This document shows positions 27,180 through 36,007 of a DNA stretch of 64,000 nucleotides, one piece after another (positions within the stretch are counted from its first letter, which is position 1; every line of letters begins with the position of its first letter). The translations under genes and the position numbers were made by a program. The notes under the pieces were generated by a model that saw only the letters and a list, made by a program, of their open reading frames with translations, was not told the DNA's origin and ran no database searches. Origin of the DNA: Ralstonia pickettii DTP0602 (lineage in GTDB: Bacteria > Pseudomonadota > Gammaproteobacteria > Burkholderiales > Burkholderiaceae); contig CP006668.1 of assembly GCA_000471925.1 (NCBI GenBank), positions 1 to 64,000 on the forward strand. The letters run 5' to 3'.

Positions 27180-27419
27180 TCACAGGACGACGCGGTATTT
27201 CGCGAGAATTTCCTTGGCCTTGGCCACCGAGCTCATGTCGACGATGTCGTCGGTGTCCATCATGATCTCGAACAAGTTCTCGATCTCGGCCACCAGCGCC
27301 ATGTGCGCCACCGAATCCCATTCGGGGATGGTGTTGTAGGTCAGGTCGTCGGTCACGCGGTCTTCCTGGATGCACAGTACGTCGGCAAAAACCCGGTGCA
27401 GTTTGGCAGTGTTGGTCAT
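27180..27419 (-). CDS. acyl carrier protein
   Basis: A 79-residue acyl carrier protein. The phosphopantetheine attachment site is Ser36 in [12 protein letters not shown], with the acidic helix [16 protein letters not shown] following. It is distinct from the housekeeping AcpP (signature DSLDT/DSLD.VEL). It starts the acyl module ACP-SDR-ligase-LuxE-LuxC-PglD, all on the minus strand with overlaps or very short gaps. Confidence 0.92.
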   Translation of the reverse strand: MTNTAKLHRVFADVLCIQEDRVTDDLTYNTIPEWDSVAHMALVAEIENLFEIMMDTDDIVDMSSVAKAKEILAKYRVVL

Positions 27420-27607
27420 GGTGTCGGCTTCAGGTAGAGAACGCACGGGACGGTTGCCGGGCGCCACGCAAAGGCGGGACTGACTCGCGCCGCCCCGCCT
27501 CTGGTGTGCACCGCGTCATCGTAGGCCGGTGCGGCGTTGTGCTCTGTACGGTTTCGCACGCCTGTTTGAAGTGCACGGCGCGCGCCCGTGCGGCAGGCCG
27601 TAGGTCC

Positions 27608-29698
27608 TCATGGCGAATTGCCGGGCGCCGCAGCGCTGGCCGGCTCCAGCTGGGTGTCGGTTTCGGGCGGGAACAGCGGCGCGCCAGCAATCTTGCGGAT
27701 GGCGGCCTGCAGCGGCTGGCGCGCGCCTTCGGGCGGCACGCTCTCGGGCTGCGCAGCGGGCTGCTGGCTTGCCGGTTGCGCCCGTGCGGGCGCGGCGGGG
27801 CGGTTGTCCAGCGACGTGTAGGGCGCGTACTCCGGCACGACCGCCTGCACCAGCGTCTGGATGCTGACCTCGTCGCGCGTCTCGCACGCGGCAAACAGGC
27901 GCGCCAGGCGCTGTTCCAGCTCGGTCTGCTCCAGGAAGGGCTCGTGCGAACACATGATGCGTTCATGCTCGCTGGGGGTGACGTCGCCCCCGATCAGCAG
28001 CTCCTCGTACAGCTTCTCGCCGGGGCGCAGCCCCACCACCTTGATCTCGATATCGCCCGCGGGATTCTTGCGGGTGCGCTCCACCAGCCCCGACATCTCG
28101 ATCATGGAGCGCGCCAGGTCGACGATGCGTACCGGCTTGCCCATGTCGAGCACGAACACCTCGCCGCCGCGCGCCATCGCGCCGGCCTGGATCACCAGCT
28201 GCGCCGCCTCGGGGATCAGCATGAAGAAGCGGATCACGTCCGGATGCGTGATGGTGATCGGGCCGCCCGCGCGGATCTGCCGGCGGAACAACGGCACCAC
28301 CGATCCCGACGAGCCCAGCACGTTGCCGAAGCGCACCATGGCAAAGGTGGTGCGCGTGCCGGACCGCGCCGCGGCGGCCTGGAACACCAGCTCGGCGATG
28401 CGCTTGCTGGCGCCCATCACGTTGGTGGGCCGCACCGCCTTGTCGGTGGAGATCAGCACGCAGGTGCGCACGCCGAAGTGGTCCGCCATGTTGGCGATAT
28501 TGACCGTGCCCAGCACGTTGTTGCGGATGCCCTCGGACATATTGCCTTCCACCAGCGGCACATGCTTGTAGGCGGCCGCGTGATAGATGGTGTCGACCTG
28601 CTGCCCGCGCATGGCTGCGGCCACGGCCTCCGCATCGCACACCGAGCCGATGCGCGCCTGCAGGTCCAGCCCGGGGAAACCGCGGCGCAGTTCCTGTTCC
28701 ACGACGTAGAGCGCAAACTCGGAGTGATCGAACAGGATCAGGCGGGCCGGGTCGCACGTTGCGATCTGACGGCACAGCTCGCTGCCGATCGAGCCGCCGG
28801 CGCCGGTCACCAGCACCACCTTGCGGTGCGTGCATTTGGCGAACAGCTCCTCGCGCGGCGGCACGATATCGCGCCCGAGCAGGTCTTCGATCTTGATGTC
28901 GCGGATCGACTGCATGGTGATCTTGCGGTCCACCAGTTCCAGCAGCGTCGGCAGCGTGCGCACGCTGACCGCGTAGCGGTGCAGCTTGTCGACGATGATG
29001 CGCCGGCGCTCGACCGACAACGTGGGCATCGCCAGCACCACCTCGTTGATGCCATGCTGGTAGATCTGCTCGCGCATCTGGTCGCTGTGGTAGACCGGCA
29101 GGTCGGCAAAGATCTTCTTGTCGAGCGTGATGTCGTCATCGAAGAAGCACACCGCCTTGTGATTCAGGCTGGCCCGCATGGCGATGGCCAGCTGGAAGCC
29201 CGCATCGCCCGCGCCGAAGATCGCCACGCGCAGCGCCGGGCGGCTGTCCGCGGGCAGCCGCCGCTGTTGCGTGCGGTTGAGCAGCGCGCGCGCCACGAAG
29301 CGCGACACCACCACGTAGGCGAAGGCGATAAACCAGTAGATCAGCACGCCCGTGCGCGGCAACCGGTCCAGGTTGACCAGGAACGACAGCCCGTAGGTCA
29401 GCCCGATCAGGCAGGCCAGGCTGGTGCCTGTGATCCACAGTACCTTCAGGTCGAAGTAGCGCACCACGGTGCGGTACAGCCCGCTGAAGGAGAACACCGG
29501 GATCGTGCAGATCGCGATCACCGCCGCGGGCGTCACGCCGTAGTGCGTGACCAGGTCGAAGTTGCCGGAGCGCAGAAACAGCGCCAGCGTGAAGCACAGC
29601 GGCAGCGCCACCAGGTCGGCCAGCACCATCAGCGCCACCTTGCGCCGGCGCGGCAGCGACACCAGCCATTGCGACAGCGGGAACAGCGGGGTGCTCAT
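27608..29698 (-). CDS. membrane-bound UDP-sugar 4,6-dehydratase (PglF/WbpM/CapD type)
   Basis: A 696-residue enzyme with four N-terminal membrane helices (about 20-130), a CoA-binding-like domain (AIFGAGDAGFQLAIAM, about 160-176) and a C-terminal SDR-type dehydratase (VTGAGGSIGSELCRQI from about 297; STDKAVRPTNVMGASKRIAE; GEKLYEELL). This family converts UDP-GlcNAc to the 4-keto-6-deoxy sugar, the first step to UDP-bacillosamine or related sugars. A Pro/Ala-rich tail of about 60 residues is extra. It heads the minus-strand operon; the ACP gene follows after 188 bases. Confidence 0.93.
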   Translation of the reverse strand: MSTPLFPLSQWLVSLPRRRKVALMVLADLVALPLCFTLALFLRSGNFDLVTHYGVTPAAVIAICTIPVFSFSGLYRTVVRYFDLKVLWITGTSLACLIGLTYGLSFLVNLDRLPRTGVLIYWFIAFAYVVVSRFVARALLNRTQQRRLPADSRPALRVAIFGAGDAGFQLAIAMRASLNHKAVCFFDDDITLDKKIFADLPVYHSDQMREQIYQHGINEVVLAMPTLSVERRRIIVDKLHRYAVSVRTLPTLLELVDRKITMQSIRDIKIEDLLGRDIVPPREELFAKCTHRKVVLVTGAGGSIGSELCRQIATCDPARLILFDHSEFALYVVEQELRRGFPGLDLQARIGSVCDAEAVAAAMRGQQVDTIYHAAAYKHVPLVEGNMSEGIRNNVLGTVNIANMADHFGVRTCVLISTDKAVRPTNVMGASKRIAELVFQAAAARSGTRTTFAMVRFGNVLGSSGSVVPLFRRQIRAGGPITITHPDVIRFFMLIPEAAQLVIQAGAMARGGEVFVLDMGKPVRIVDLARSMIEMSGLVERTRKNPAGDIEIKVVGLRPGEKLYEELLIGGDVTPSEHERIMCSHEPFLEQTELEQRLARLFAACETRDEVSIQTLVQAVVPEYAPYTSLDNRPAAPARAQPASQQPAAQPESVPPEGARQPLQAAIRKIAGAPLFPPETDTQLEPASAAAPGNSP

Positions 29699-30142
29699 GG
29701 CCGTGGCCCTCCTGCGTGCCTGCGCGACGGCGGTGCGACGGACGCCGCCAGCGACCCCGTTCCAGCGTACAGCGTTGCCCGAACCATGCCTGCCAGCGGC
29801 GCGCGCGGATGGCCGCGGCGCATGCCTTGCCGCGCCAGGTGCAGGCGCCGTGGGAGGCCTGCGCCACGGTGACGGCGCGATGTTCCGAGATAGTGTTCCA
29901 TGCCAGCCATTATTGTTTTCTGCCTGGCGCGCGCAATTGGCCAGCGTGCGCTGCCGTACGCAAACGGAAGCCCTCGCCCGGCAACTGCGCGCACCTTCCT
30001 GCTGGTGGTCTAGGCCACATGGCTGCCTTCACTTGCCTGATGAACTTTGATTAGATGAAGGCGTTTCCAGCCAGGCGCAGCGCGCCATGCCGGCCCGTTC
30101 GCGGCCCCCGGCAAGTCCCTGCCGCCACATAACCATCACATC
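29699..30142. other. divergent promoter region of the sugar pathway
   Basis: About 444 bases between the minus-strand dehydratase operon and the plus-strand phosphoglycosyltransferase operon. Both promoters must lie here; no clear operator or hairpin stands out. Base composition drops in GC around 29900-30060. Confidence 0.5.
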
Positions 30143-30736
30143 ATGAAGCGCATCCTCGATATTGTCCTCGCGTCGCTGGCGCTGCTGTTGCTCGCCGTGC
30201 CGCTGCTGGTCCTCGCCGTGATGGTCCGCATCAAGCTGGGCGGTCCCGTCATCTTTCGCCAGACACGCCCAGGCCTGCACGGCAAGCCGTTCGAGCTGCT
30301 CAAGTTCCGCACCATGACCGACGCGCGCGGCCCGGATGGCGAGCTGCTCTCCGACCATGAACGCATCACCCCCTTCGGCTGGCTCCTGCGCCGCACCAGC
30401 CTCGATGAACTGCCCGAGCTGTGGTGCGTGCTCAAGGGCGACATGAGCCTGGTGGGACCGCGTCCGCTGATGATGGAATACCTGCCGCTGTATTCGCCCG
30501 AGCAGGCGCGCCGCCATGACGTGCCCAGCGGCATCACCGGCTGGGCCCAGGTCAACGGCCGCAACTCGCTCAGCTGGGAAGACAAGTTCGCGCTCGACGT
30601 CTGGTATGTCGACCATCAGTCGGTATGGCTCGACCTGCGCATCCTGTGGCTGACCGTACGCACGGTGCTGCAGCGCGATGGCATCAGCGCCGCCGGCGAA
30701 GTGTCAGCCACCGTTTTCACCGGCAGCCGCAACTGA
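30143..30736 (+). CDS. undecaprenyl-phosphate sugar-1-phosphate transferase (PglC type)
   Basis: A 197-residue monotopic phosphoglycosyltransferase that starts glycan assembly by moving a sugar-1-phosphate to undecaprenyl phosphate. One N-terminal membrane hairpin (LDIVLASLALLLLAVPLLVL, 5-25), then PFELLKFRTM (49-58), the catalytic Asp88-Glu89 pair in SLDELPEL, and VGPRPL. It is the short PglC form without the WbaP/WcaJ N-terminal helices. With PglF-, PglE- and PglD-type enzymes nearby, a bacillosamine-type substrate is likely (inference). Confidence 0.94.
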   Translation: MKRILDIVLASLALLLLAVPLLVLAVMVRIKLGGPVIFRQTRPGLHGKPFELLKFRTMTDARGPDGELLSDHERITPFGWLLRRTSLDELPELWCVLKGDMSLVGPRPLMMEYLPLYSPEQARRHDVPSGITGWAQVNGRNSLSWEDKFALDVWYVDHQSVWLDLRILWLTVRTVLQRDGISAAGEVSATVFTGSRN

Positions 30737-30785
30737 GCCTGCCCCGCCCTCGCGTTGCATTCATCCCAAGGTAACGATCACGCCC

Positions 30786-32009
30786 ATGCTAGACACCCCG
30801 TTCTCGCCCTGGCCGAGCTTCACCGCCGAAGAGGCCGATGCCGTGCACCGGCTGCTGCTGTCCAACCGCGTGAACTACTGGACCGGTTCGCAATGCCGCG
30901 AATTCGAGCAGGAGTTCGCCGCCTGGTGCGGCGTGCCGCATGCGGTGGCGCTGGCCAACGGCACGCTCGCGCTGGACGTCGCGCTCAAGGCGCTGGGCAT
31001 CGGACCCGGCGATGAGGTGGTGGTCACGCCACGCACCTTTGTCGCCAGCATTTCGTGCGTGGCCAATGCCGGCGCGGTGCCGGTGTTCGCCGATGTCGAC
31101 CCGGACAGCGGCAACCTGAGCGCCGCCACCATCGAGCGCGTGCTGAGCCCGCGCACGCGCGCGGTGATCTGCGTGCACCTGGGCGGCCTGCCGTGCGAGA
31201 TGGACCCGATCATGGCGCTGGCGCGGCGTCACGGGTTCAAGGTGATCGAGGACTGCGCGCAGGCGCACGGCGCGCGCTACCGCGGCCGCACGGTGGGCTC
31301 GATCGGCGATATCGGGTGCTGGTCGTTCTGCCAGGACAAGATCATGACCACCGGCGGCGAGGGCGGCATGGTCACCACCGCCGACCGCGAGCTGTGGCTG
31401 CGCATGTGGTCATACAAGGACCACGGCAAGAGCTGGGAGGCGGTCTATGAGCGCGAGCATCCGCCCGGCTTTCGCTGGCTGCACGACAGCTTCGGCACCA
31501 ACTGGCGCATGCTGGAGATGCAGGCCGTGATCGGCCGCATCCAGCTGGCGCGCCTGCCGGCATGGAGCCGGCAGCGGGCACAGCATGCCGCCGCGCTGGC
31601 CGAGGCGCTGTCCGCATGCGAGGCGCTGCGCGTGCCGCTGGCGCCGGCGCATGCCGAGCATGCCTGGTACAAGTTCTACGCCTTCGTGCGCCCCGAGCGG
31701 CTGGCCGAAGGCTGGAGCCGCGACCGCATCATGGCCGAGATCAACGCCGCCGGCGTGCCCTGCTATGCGGGCGGCTGCGCCGAGTGCTACCTCGAGAAGG
31801 CGTTCGACGGCACCGGCTGGCGCCCGACGGTGCGCCTCCCGGCCGCGCGGCAGCTGGGCGAGACCAGCCTGATGTTTCTGGTACACCCTACGCTGACTGA
31901 AGCGGAGATCGGCAAGACGGCGCAGGTCGTGTGCGACGTGATGCGCCGCGCGACCCTGCAGCACGCGACCGAAGTCGAGCTGGATGAAGCGGCCGCACTG
32001 CAACGATGA
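30786..32009 (+). CDS. DegT/DnrJ/EryC1-family sugar aminotransferase (PglE type)
   Basis: A 407-residue PLP-dependent aminotransferase acting on nucleotide-linked 4-keto sugars. GTLALDVALKALGIGPGDEV (about 60-79), VIEDCAQAHGA (Asp holding the PLP nitrogen) and SFCQDKIMTTGGEGG with Schiff-base Lys185 are typical. It is expected to aminate the product of the PglF-type dehydratase encoded divergently. The ATG at 30786 gives the family's usual N-terminus; an upstream frame overlaps the previous gene. Its stop overlaps the next start by four bases. Confidence 0.93.
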   Translation: MLDTPFSPWPSFTAEEADAVHRLLLSNRVNYWTGSQCREFEQEFAAWCGVPHAVALANGTLALDVALKALGIGPGDEVVVTPRTFVASISCVANAGAVPVFADVDPDSGNLSAATIERVLSPRTRAVICVHLGGLPCEMDPIMALARRHGFKVIEDCAQAHGARYRGRTVGSIGDIGCWSFCQDKIMTTGGEGGMVTTADRELWLRMWSYKDHGKSWEAVYEREHPPGFRWLHDSFGTNWRMLEMQAVIGRIQLARLPAWSRQRAQHAAALAEALSACEALRVPLAPAHAEHAWYKFYAFVRPERLAEGWSRDRIMAEINAAGVPCYAGGCAECYLEKAFDGTGWRPTVRLPAARQLGETSLMFLVHPTLTEAEIGKTAQVVCDVMRRATLQHATEVELDEAAALQR

Positions 32010-32698
32010 CGCAGTGGCCGCCATTCATCCTGCTCGGAGAGAGCACGTGGCTGGTGCCGGTAGGGTTGGCGATCGCGCTGGCGCTGGCGGCGGCTGGCGC
32101 ATGGCGGCGCGCGCTGGTGTGGCTGGCGTCGTTCGGCTGCGGCGCGGCGCTGGTGGGTAGCGCCAAGCTGGCCTTTGACTTTGGCGGCTGGTACCTGCCG
32201 GCGCTGGACCTGTACGACGTCAGCGGCCACGCCATGCTGACCACGGCGGTGTACCCGGTGCTGCTGATGCTGCTGGGTTCGGCGCTGAGCCCGCGCGTGG
32301 CACGCATCGGCTGGTTCGCGGGACTGGCGCTGGCGCTGGCGATGGCGCTGAAACTGGTGTCCGGCCACTACCACACGCTGTCCGAGACCTTGCTGGGCGG
32401 CGCGGTGGGGTTGGCGGTGGCGTGGCTGAACGCTGGTATCCGTATCCGCGGGCCGGCGCCGCAGGTCGTGCTGGTGGCGGTGCTTGGCATCGGCGCCTTC
32501 GTCTTTGTCAATGCGCACGGGCTGCTGTACCCGGTCAAGGCCGCGATGTGGGAGCACGCGGCACGCTGGCAGGATGGCACGGTGCGGCATTACCGGCAGA
32601 TCGATGCCGATCCGGTGACGGGCCAGACCCGCGTCACCGTGCGCAAGCGGTCGTGCCTGTCGACGCGGGGGCGGCAGGCGTCGCGGCACGCCACCTGA
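32006..32698 (+). CDS. PAP2-like membrane phosphatase
   Basis: A 230-residue integral membrane protein with about five helices and a degenerate PAP2 signature: DVSGHAMLTT (SGH motif) and VSGHYHTLSETLLGG (the SxxYHxxxDxxxG motif with Glu in place of Asp). It may dephosphorylate undecaprenyl diphosphate or a lipid-linked intermediate; the substitution leaves activity uncertain. It is coupled (ATGA overlap) to the aminotransferase gene. Confidence 0.75.
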   Translation: MTQWPPFILLGESTWLVPVGLAIALALAAAGAWRRALVWLASFGCGAALVGSAKLAFDFGGWYLPALDLYDVSGHAMLTTAVYPVLLMLLGSALSPRVARIGWFAGLALALAMALKLVSGHYHTLSETLLGGAVGLAVAWLNAGIRIRGPAPQVVLVAVLGIGAFVFVNAHGLLYPVKAAMWEHAARWQDGTVRHYRQIDADPVTGQTRVTVRKRSCLSTRGRQASRHAT

Positions 32699-32747
32699 AC
32701 AAGCCGCGGCGGCTTCCCGGCGGGGAGGACGAGAGAGGTAGACAGAT

Positions 32748-33782
32748 ATGGACTGTGCCCCGGAATTCGGCTCATTTTTCGCGCTGGACTCGGCCGTACC
32801 CACGGGCGGGCCGCCCTGGGTGCCGCCCGACGCCGCGCTCTACGGCTGCGGCCGCGACGCGCTGCGCGCGGTCGTGGCGCACGGCAAGGCCCGCGGCTGG
32901 CGGCGCCTGTACCTGCCGACGTACTACTGCCATGACGTGACCGACGTCAGCGCGCAGGATATCGACGTGCGCATGTACCCGCATGCGCCGTTCGAGCCCG
33001 GTACCGCGCTGCGGCTGGGCGAGGACGAGGCCGCGGTGGTGGTCGAGTACTTCGGCATGCCGTGCACGGTGCAGGTCAGCGGCGGCGCGGTGGTGCTGGA
33101 CCGCACCCATGACTGGCTGGCGCCATGGACCTACGCGCGCACGCCCGACTATGTGTTTGCCTCGCTGCGCAAGACGCTGCCGCTGCCCGACGGCGGTATT
33201 GCGTGCGCGGCCGGTGGGCAGCGCCTGCCGCAACCCGGCCCGACCGACACCCACGTGGCGCTGGCCGCGCGTCTGGCCGCGGCCATGGCGATGAAAGAAG
33301 CGTGGCTGCGCGGCGCGCCGCTGGAGAAGGCGCGCTACCTGGCGCTGGCGCGCGACGTGGAGGCCGCGCTCGGCCGCGCGGGCGAGGTCTCCGGGCCGTG
33401 CGCACTCACGCGGGCGCTGGCGCCGGCGATCGACCTGCACCATCTGCGGCGCCGCCGGCTGGAGAACGGCGCCATCTTCAGCGCACGCCTCGCCGCACTG
33501 TGCGGACCCGACCGCCCCGTGACGCTGTTGCGCACACCGGCCTACCCCATGCTGCGCTTCGCCACGCGCGCCGCGCGCGAGGCCTGCCGCGCCGCGCTGA
33601 TCGCCGCGCGCATCTATCCGGCGGTGCTGTGGCCGGTGGAGCGCGACGGCGTGCCGGCCGCGCACCGCGCGTTGTCCGGCGAGCTGCTGGCGCTCCATGT
33701 CGACTACCGCTATGGCGTGCAGGCCATCGCGTGCGTGGCGCAGACGGTCGCCGGCCTGTGCATGCAGGACGCCCCGGCATGA
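32748..33782 (+). CDS. PLP-fold (DegT-like) protein of unknown substrate
   Basis: A 344-residue protein with the layout of a small fold-type I PLP protein: GCGRDALRAVVAHGKARGWRRLYLPTYYCHDV near the N-terminus, VVVEYFGMP, VLDRTHDWLAP where the PLP-binding Asp is expected, and FASLRKTLPLPDGG with a candidate Schiff-base Lys142. It is shorter than typical DegT aminotransferases. It overlaps the FemAB-like gene by four bases, suggesting that an amino-sugar or amino-acid donor is made and transferred by the pair (inference). Confidence 0.65.
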   Translation: MDCAPEFGSFFALDSAVPTGGPPWVPPDAALYGCGRDALRAVVAHGKARGWRRLYLPTYYCHDVTDVSAQDIDVRMYPHAPFEPGTALRLGEDEAAVVVEYFGMPCTVQVSGGAVVLDRTHDWLAPWTYARTPDYVFASLRKTLPLPDGGIACAAGGQRLPQPGPTDTHVALAARLAAAMAMKEAWLRGAPLEKARYLALARDVEAALGRAGEVSGPCALTRALAPAIDLHHLRRRRLENGAIFSARLAALCGPDRPVTLLRTPAYPMLRFATRAAREACRAALIAARIYPAVLWPVERDGVPAAHRALSGELLALHVDYRYGVQAIACVAQTVAGLCMQDAPA

Positions 33783-34804
33783 AGGTCCGGCTGCTGGCGA
33801 CATCCGATCCGGCCTGGCCAGCAGTGCTGCGCCGCTGCGCGCACGACTGCTACCACACGCCCGGCTGGCTGCGCGCGGCCGAGTATGGCGACCGCGGCAC
33901 GGCCTGGGGCCTGTACGCGTCCGAGGGCGATGCGGAGTTGCTGGTGCCGCTGGTGCGGCGCGAACTCGACGGCGGCAGCTGGGACGCGGTCTCGCCCTAC
34001 GGCTACGGCGGCCCGATCCTCAGCGCAAGTGCGACCCAGGACTTTGCCGATGCGGCGCTGCGCCAGGCGGTGGGAATGCTGCGTAGTGCCGGCTGCGTGT
34101 CGTGGTTTATCCGGCTGCACCCGCTGCTGAATGCCGGCTGGCGCAGCGCCGTGGGCGAGGTAGTGGAGCAGGGGCTGACGGTATCGGTCGACCTGACCCG
34201 TAGCGAGGCCGAGCACTGGCGTGACACCGCGCACGGCCACCGCAGCGACATCAACAAGGCACAGCGCGCGGGGGTCACGGTGCGCATTGACGAGTCGTTC
34301 GTCGCGCTGGGCCGCTTTGTCGCGCTGTACACCCAGTCGATGCACCGGCTCGAGGCGCCGGCGTACTACCACTTCGACGAGCGCTATTACCAGACCCTGT
34401 GCCGTGAAATGGGTCCGTGCCTGCGGCTGTTCGTGGCCGAGGAGGCGGGCGCGGTGATCGGCGCGGCGCTGCTGACGGTGGCGCCGTCGGTCGGCATCCT
34501 GCAAGGGCACCTGTACGGCGCGGACGAACGCTGCCTGCACCGGCAGCCGCTGAAGCTGCTGATCGATGCGCAGCGCGCCTGGGGGCGGGAGCAGGGCTAC
34601 CGGGTGCTGAACCTTGGTGGCGGGCGCGGCGGACAGGTGCAGGACTCGCTGTTCCGCTTCAAGCGGGGGTTCTCCCCGGATACCCACGTGTTCCGCACGC
34701 AGCGGTTGATCGTGGATCCGCGACGATATGCGGCGTTGTGCAGGGGTGGGAAGGGGCGGGAGCTGGAGGATCTGAGAGGGTATTTCCCGGCGTACCGGCG
34801 GTAG
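33779..34804 (+). CDS. FemAB/GNAT-type acyl or aminoacyl transferase
   Basis: A 341-residue protein of the FemAB-like GNAT group (CelD/Acetyltransf_6 type). Marks are HTPGWLRAAEYGDRG near residue 23, GYGGPIL, HGHRSDINKAQRAGVTVR, then LRLFVAEEAGAVIGAALLTV, HLYGADERCL and VLNLGGGRGGQVQDSLFRFKRGF. Members attach amino acids or acyl groups to cell-wall or polysaccharide precursors. The ATGA overlap with the PLP-fold gene sets the start; longer frames reaching back to 33125 are shadows. Confidence 0.82.
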   Translation: MKVRLLATSDPAWPAVLRRCAHDCYHTPGWLRAAEYGDRGTAWGLYASEGDAELLVPLVRRELDGGSWDAVSPYGYGGPILSASATQDFADAALRQAVGMLRSAGCVSWFIRLHPLLNAGWRSAVGEVVEQGLTVSVDLTRSEAEHWRDTAHGHRSDINKAQRAGVTVRIDESFVALGRFVALYTQSMHRLEAPAYYHFDERYYQTLCREMGPCLRLFVAEEAGAVIGAALLTVAPSVGILQGHLYGADERCLHRQPLKLLIDAQRAWGREQGYRVLNLGGGRGGQVQDSLFRFKRGFSPDTHVFRTQRLIVDPRRYAALCRGGKGRELEDLRGYFPAYRR

Positions 34805-34897
34805 GGGGTAGCTGTCAGGCGTGGCTGCCATGGGCCTGCGGCAGCGCGCCCTCCTCAGCCGACGCCCGTCAAAGCACGCCCTGCCACCGGCGAGCCA

Positions 34898-34915
34898 CGC
34901 AGAAACGGGTACGCT
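34898..34915 (-). repeat. dispersed 17-bp motif, copy 3
   Basis: Minus-strand reading AGCGTACCCGTTTCTGCG, between the FemAB-like gene and the convergent glycosyltransferase gene. Identical in its core to copies 2 and 4. Confidence 0.75.
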
Positions 34916-34942
34916 CCCGGGCCGCGGCACGGCTGCGGCAGC

Positions 34943-35890
34943 TCAGGCCATCGACCCGGGCAAGCGGCTGCCGTGTTCGCCTCCACCCTCATACCGCCCA
35001 TCCCGTGCGCGCAGCATCTCCCACAGCTGGCGCGCGGTCGCCCAGGCCGGCACCGTCCCGTGCCAGCCCGCGCCGCGCACATTGCGCGCCAGCACATGCG
35101 GCAACGCCACCATCAGGTACAGCGCCGCCTTGACATGCCGGCGCTGGCTGCGCCCGTAGCGTCGATAGGTGACATAGAGCCGCGAGGCCTCGCACGCCGG
35201 CGCGGCCTCTTCCACCGCGGGCACCGCCGCATGCTGGTTGACCGCACTCGGCATCAGCTCGATCCGGTGCCCGAACTCGAACACCGCGCGGCTGGCCAGT
35301 TCGCAGATCTCATAGCCGGCCGCCAGCTGCTCGTCGAACGTGACCTGGTCGAACAACGCGCGCGGGAACACGGTGCTGTGCAGTACCACCGAGCACAGCC
35401 GCTCGCCGTAGCGGTAGTCCTGCGACGGATAGCCCAGGAACGCCGCCTTGCGCGGCTTGCCGCGCTGGCCCTGGCAGACGTCAGTGCCGGTCAGGATCAG
35501 CGGCGCGGCGCAGCCCGAGGTGGCGCGGTGCACGTAGTCGTCGGCAATGCGGTCGGTCATCTGCTGCAGGAAGGTCGCCCCCAGCAGTGTGCGGTCGTCC
35601 AGGAACAGCACGTGCGAGCCGGTGGCCCCGCGCAGGGCGCGGTTGCGGCTGGCCGCGCCGCCGCGGCGCGGGCCTTCCAGGTAGAGCACGTCAGGGATGT
35701 CGGGGATATCGGGAAAGCCGTGGCGCACCATCTCGCGCGTCTGATAGTTGCTGCTGTCGTCGACCACGATGAGCTGGTGCGGCGGCATGGTCGATGCGGC
35801 GACCGAGCGCAGCGTGCGGTGTAACCCTTGCGGATGGTCGCGCGTGCAGATGCACACCGAGAACGTGGGCAGGAACGTACTGGCCGGCAT
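34943..35890 (-). CDS. glycosyltransferase family 2
   Basis: A 315-residue GT-A glycosyltransferase. FSVCICTRDHPQGLHRTLRSV at the N-terminus, QLIVVDDSSN, GGAASRNRALRGATGSHVLFLDD with the metal-binding Asp pair (DDRT), and a C-terminal half without membrane helices. It probably adds one sugar in the polysaccharide or glycan made by this locus; donor and acceptor cannot be told. It is convergent with the FemAB-like gene and codirectional with the LuxR-type regulator 117 bases upstream. Confidence 0.9.
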   Translation of the reverse strand: MPASTFLPTFSVCICTRDHPQGLHRTLRSVAASTMPPHQLIVVDDSSNYQTREMVRHGFPDIPDIPDVLYLEGPRRGGAASRNRALRGATGSHVLFLDDRTLLGATFLQQMTDRIADDYVHRATSGCAAPLILTGTDVCQGQRGKPRKAAFLGYPSQDYRYGERLCSVVLHSTVFPRALFDQVTFDEQLAAGYEICELASRAVFEFGHRIELMPSAVNQHAAVPAVEEAAPACEASRLYVTYRRYGRSQRRHVKAALYLMVALPHVLARNVRGAGWHGTVPAWATARQLWEMLRARDGRYEGGGEHGSRLPGSMA

Positions 35891-36007
35891 GGTTGACCCC
35901 CTTCCGGATTGGTTTCACCGGTCGTGCCGAGCCGGCCGCGTCTGTTGCGCGGTACGGCACGGCACGGTGATGCAATGGCAGGTGCCGGTCGTGGCCGGCC
36001 CTGTCCG

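Noticed and set aside
27506..29872. 788-residue open frame on the plus strand
   Set aside because: Antisense to the PglF/WbpM-type dehydratase; His/Gln-rich shadow.
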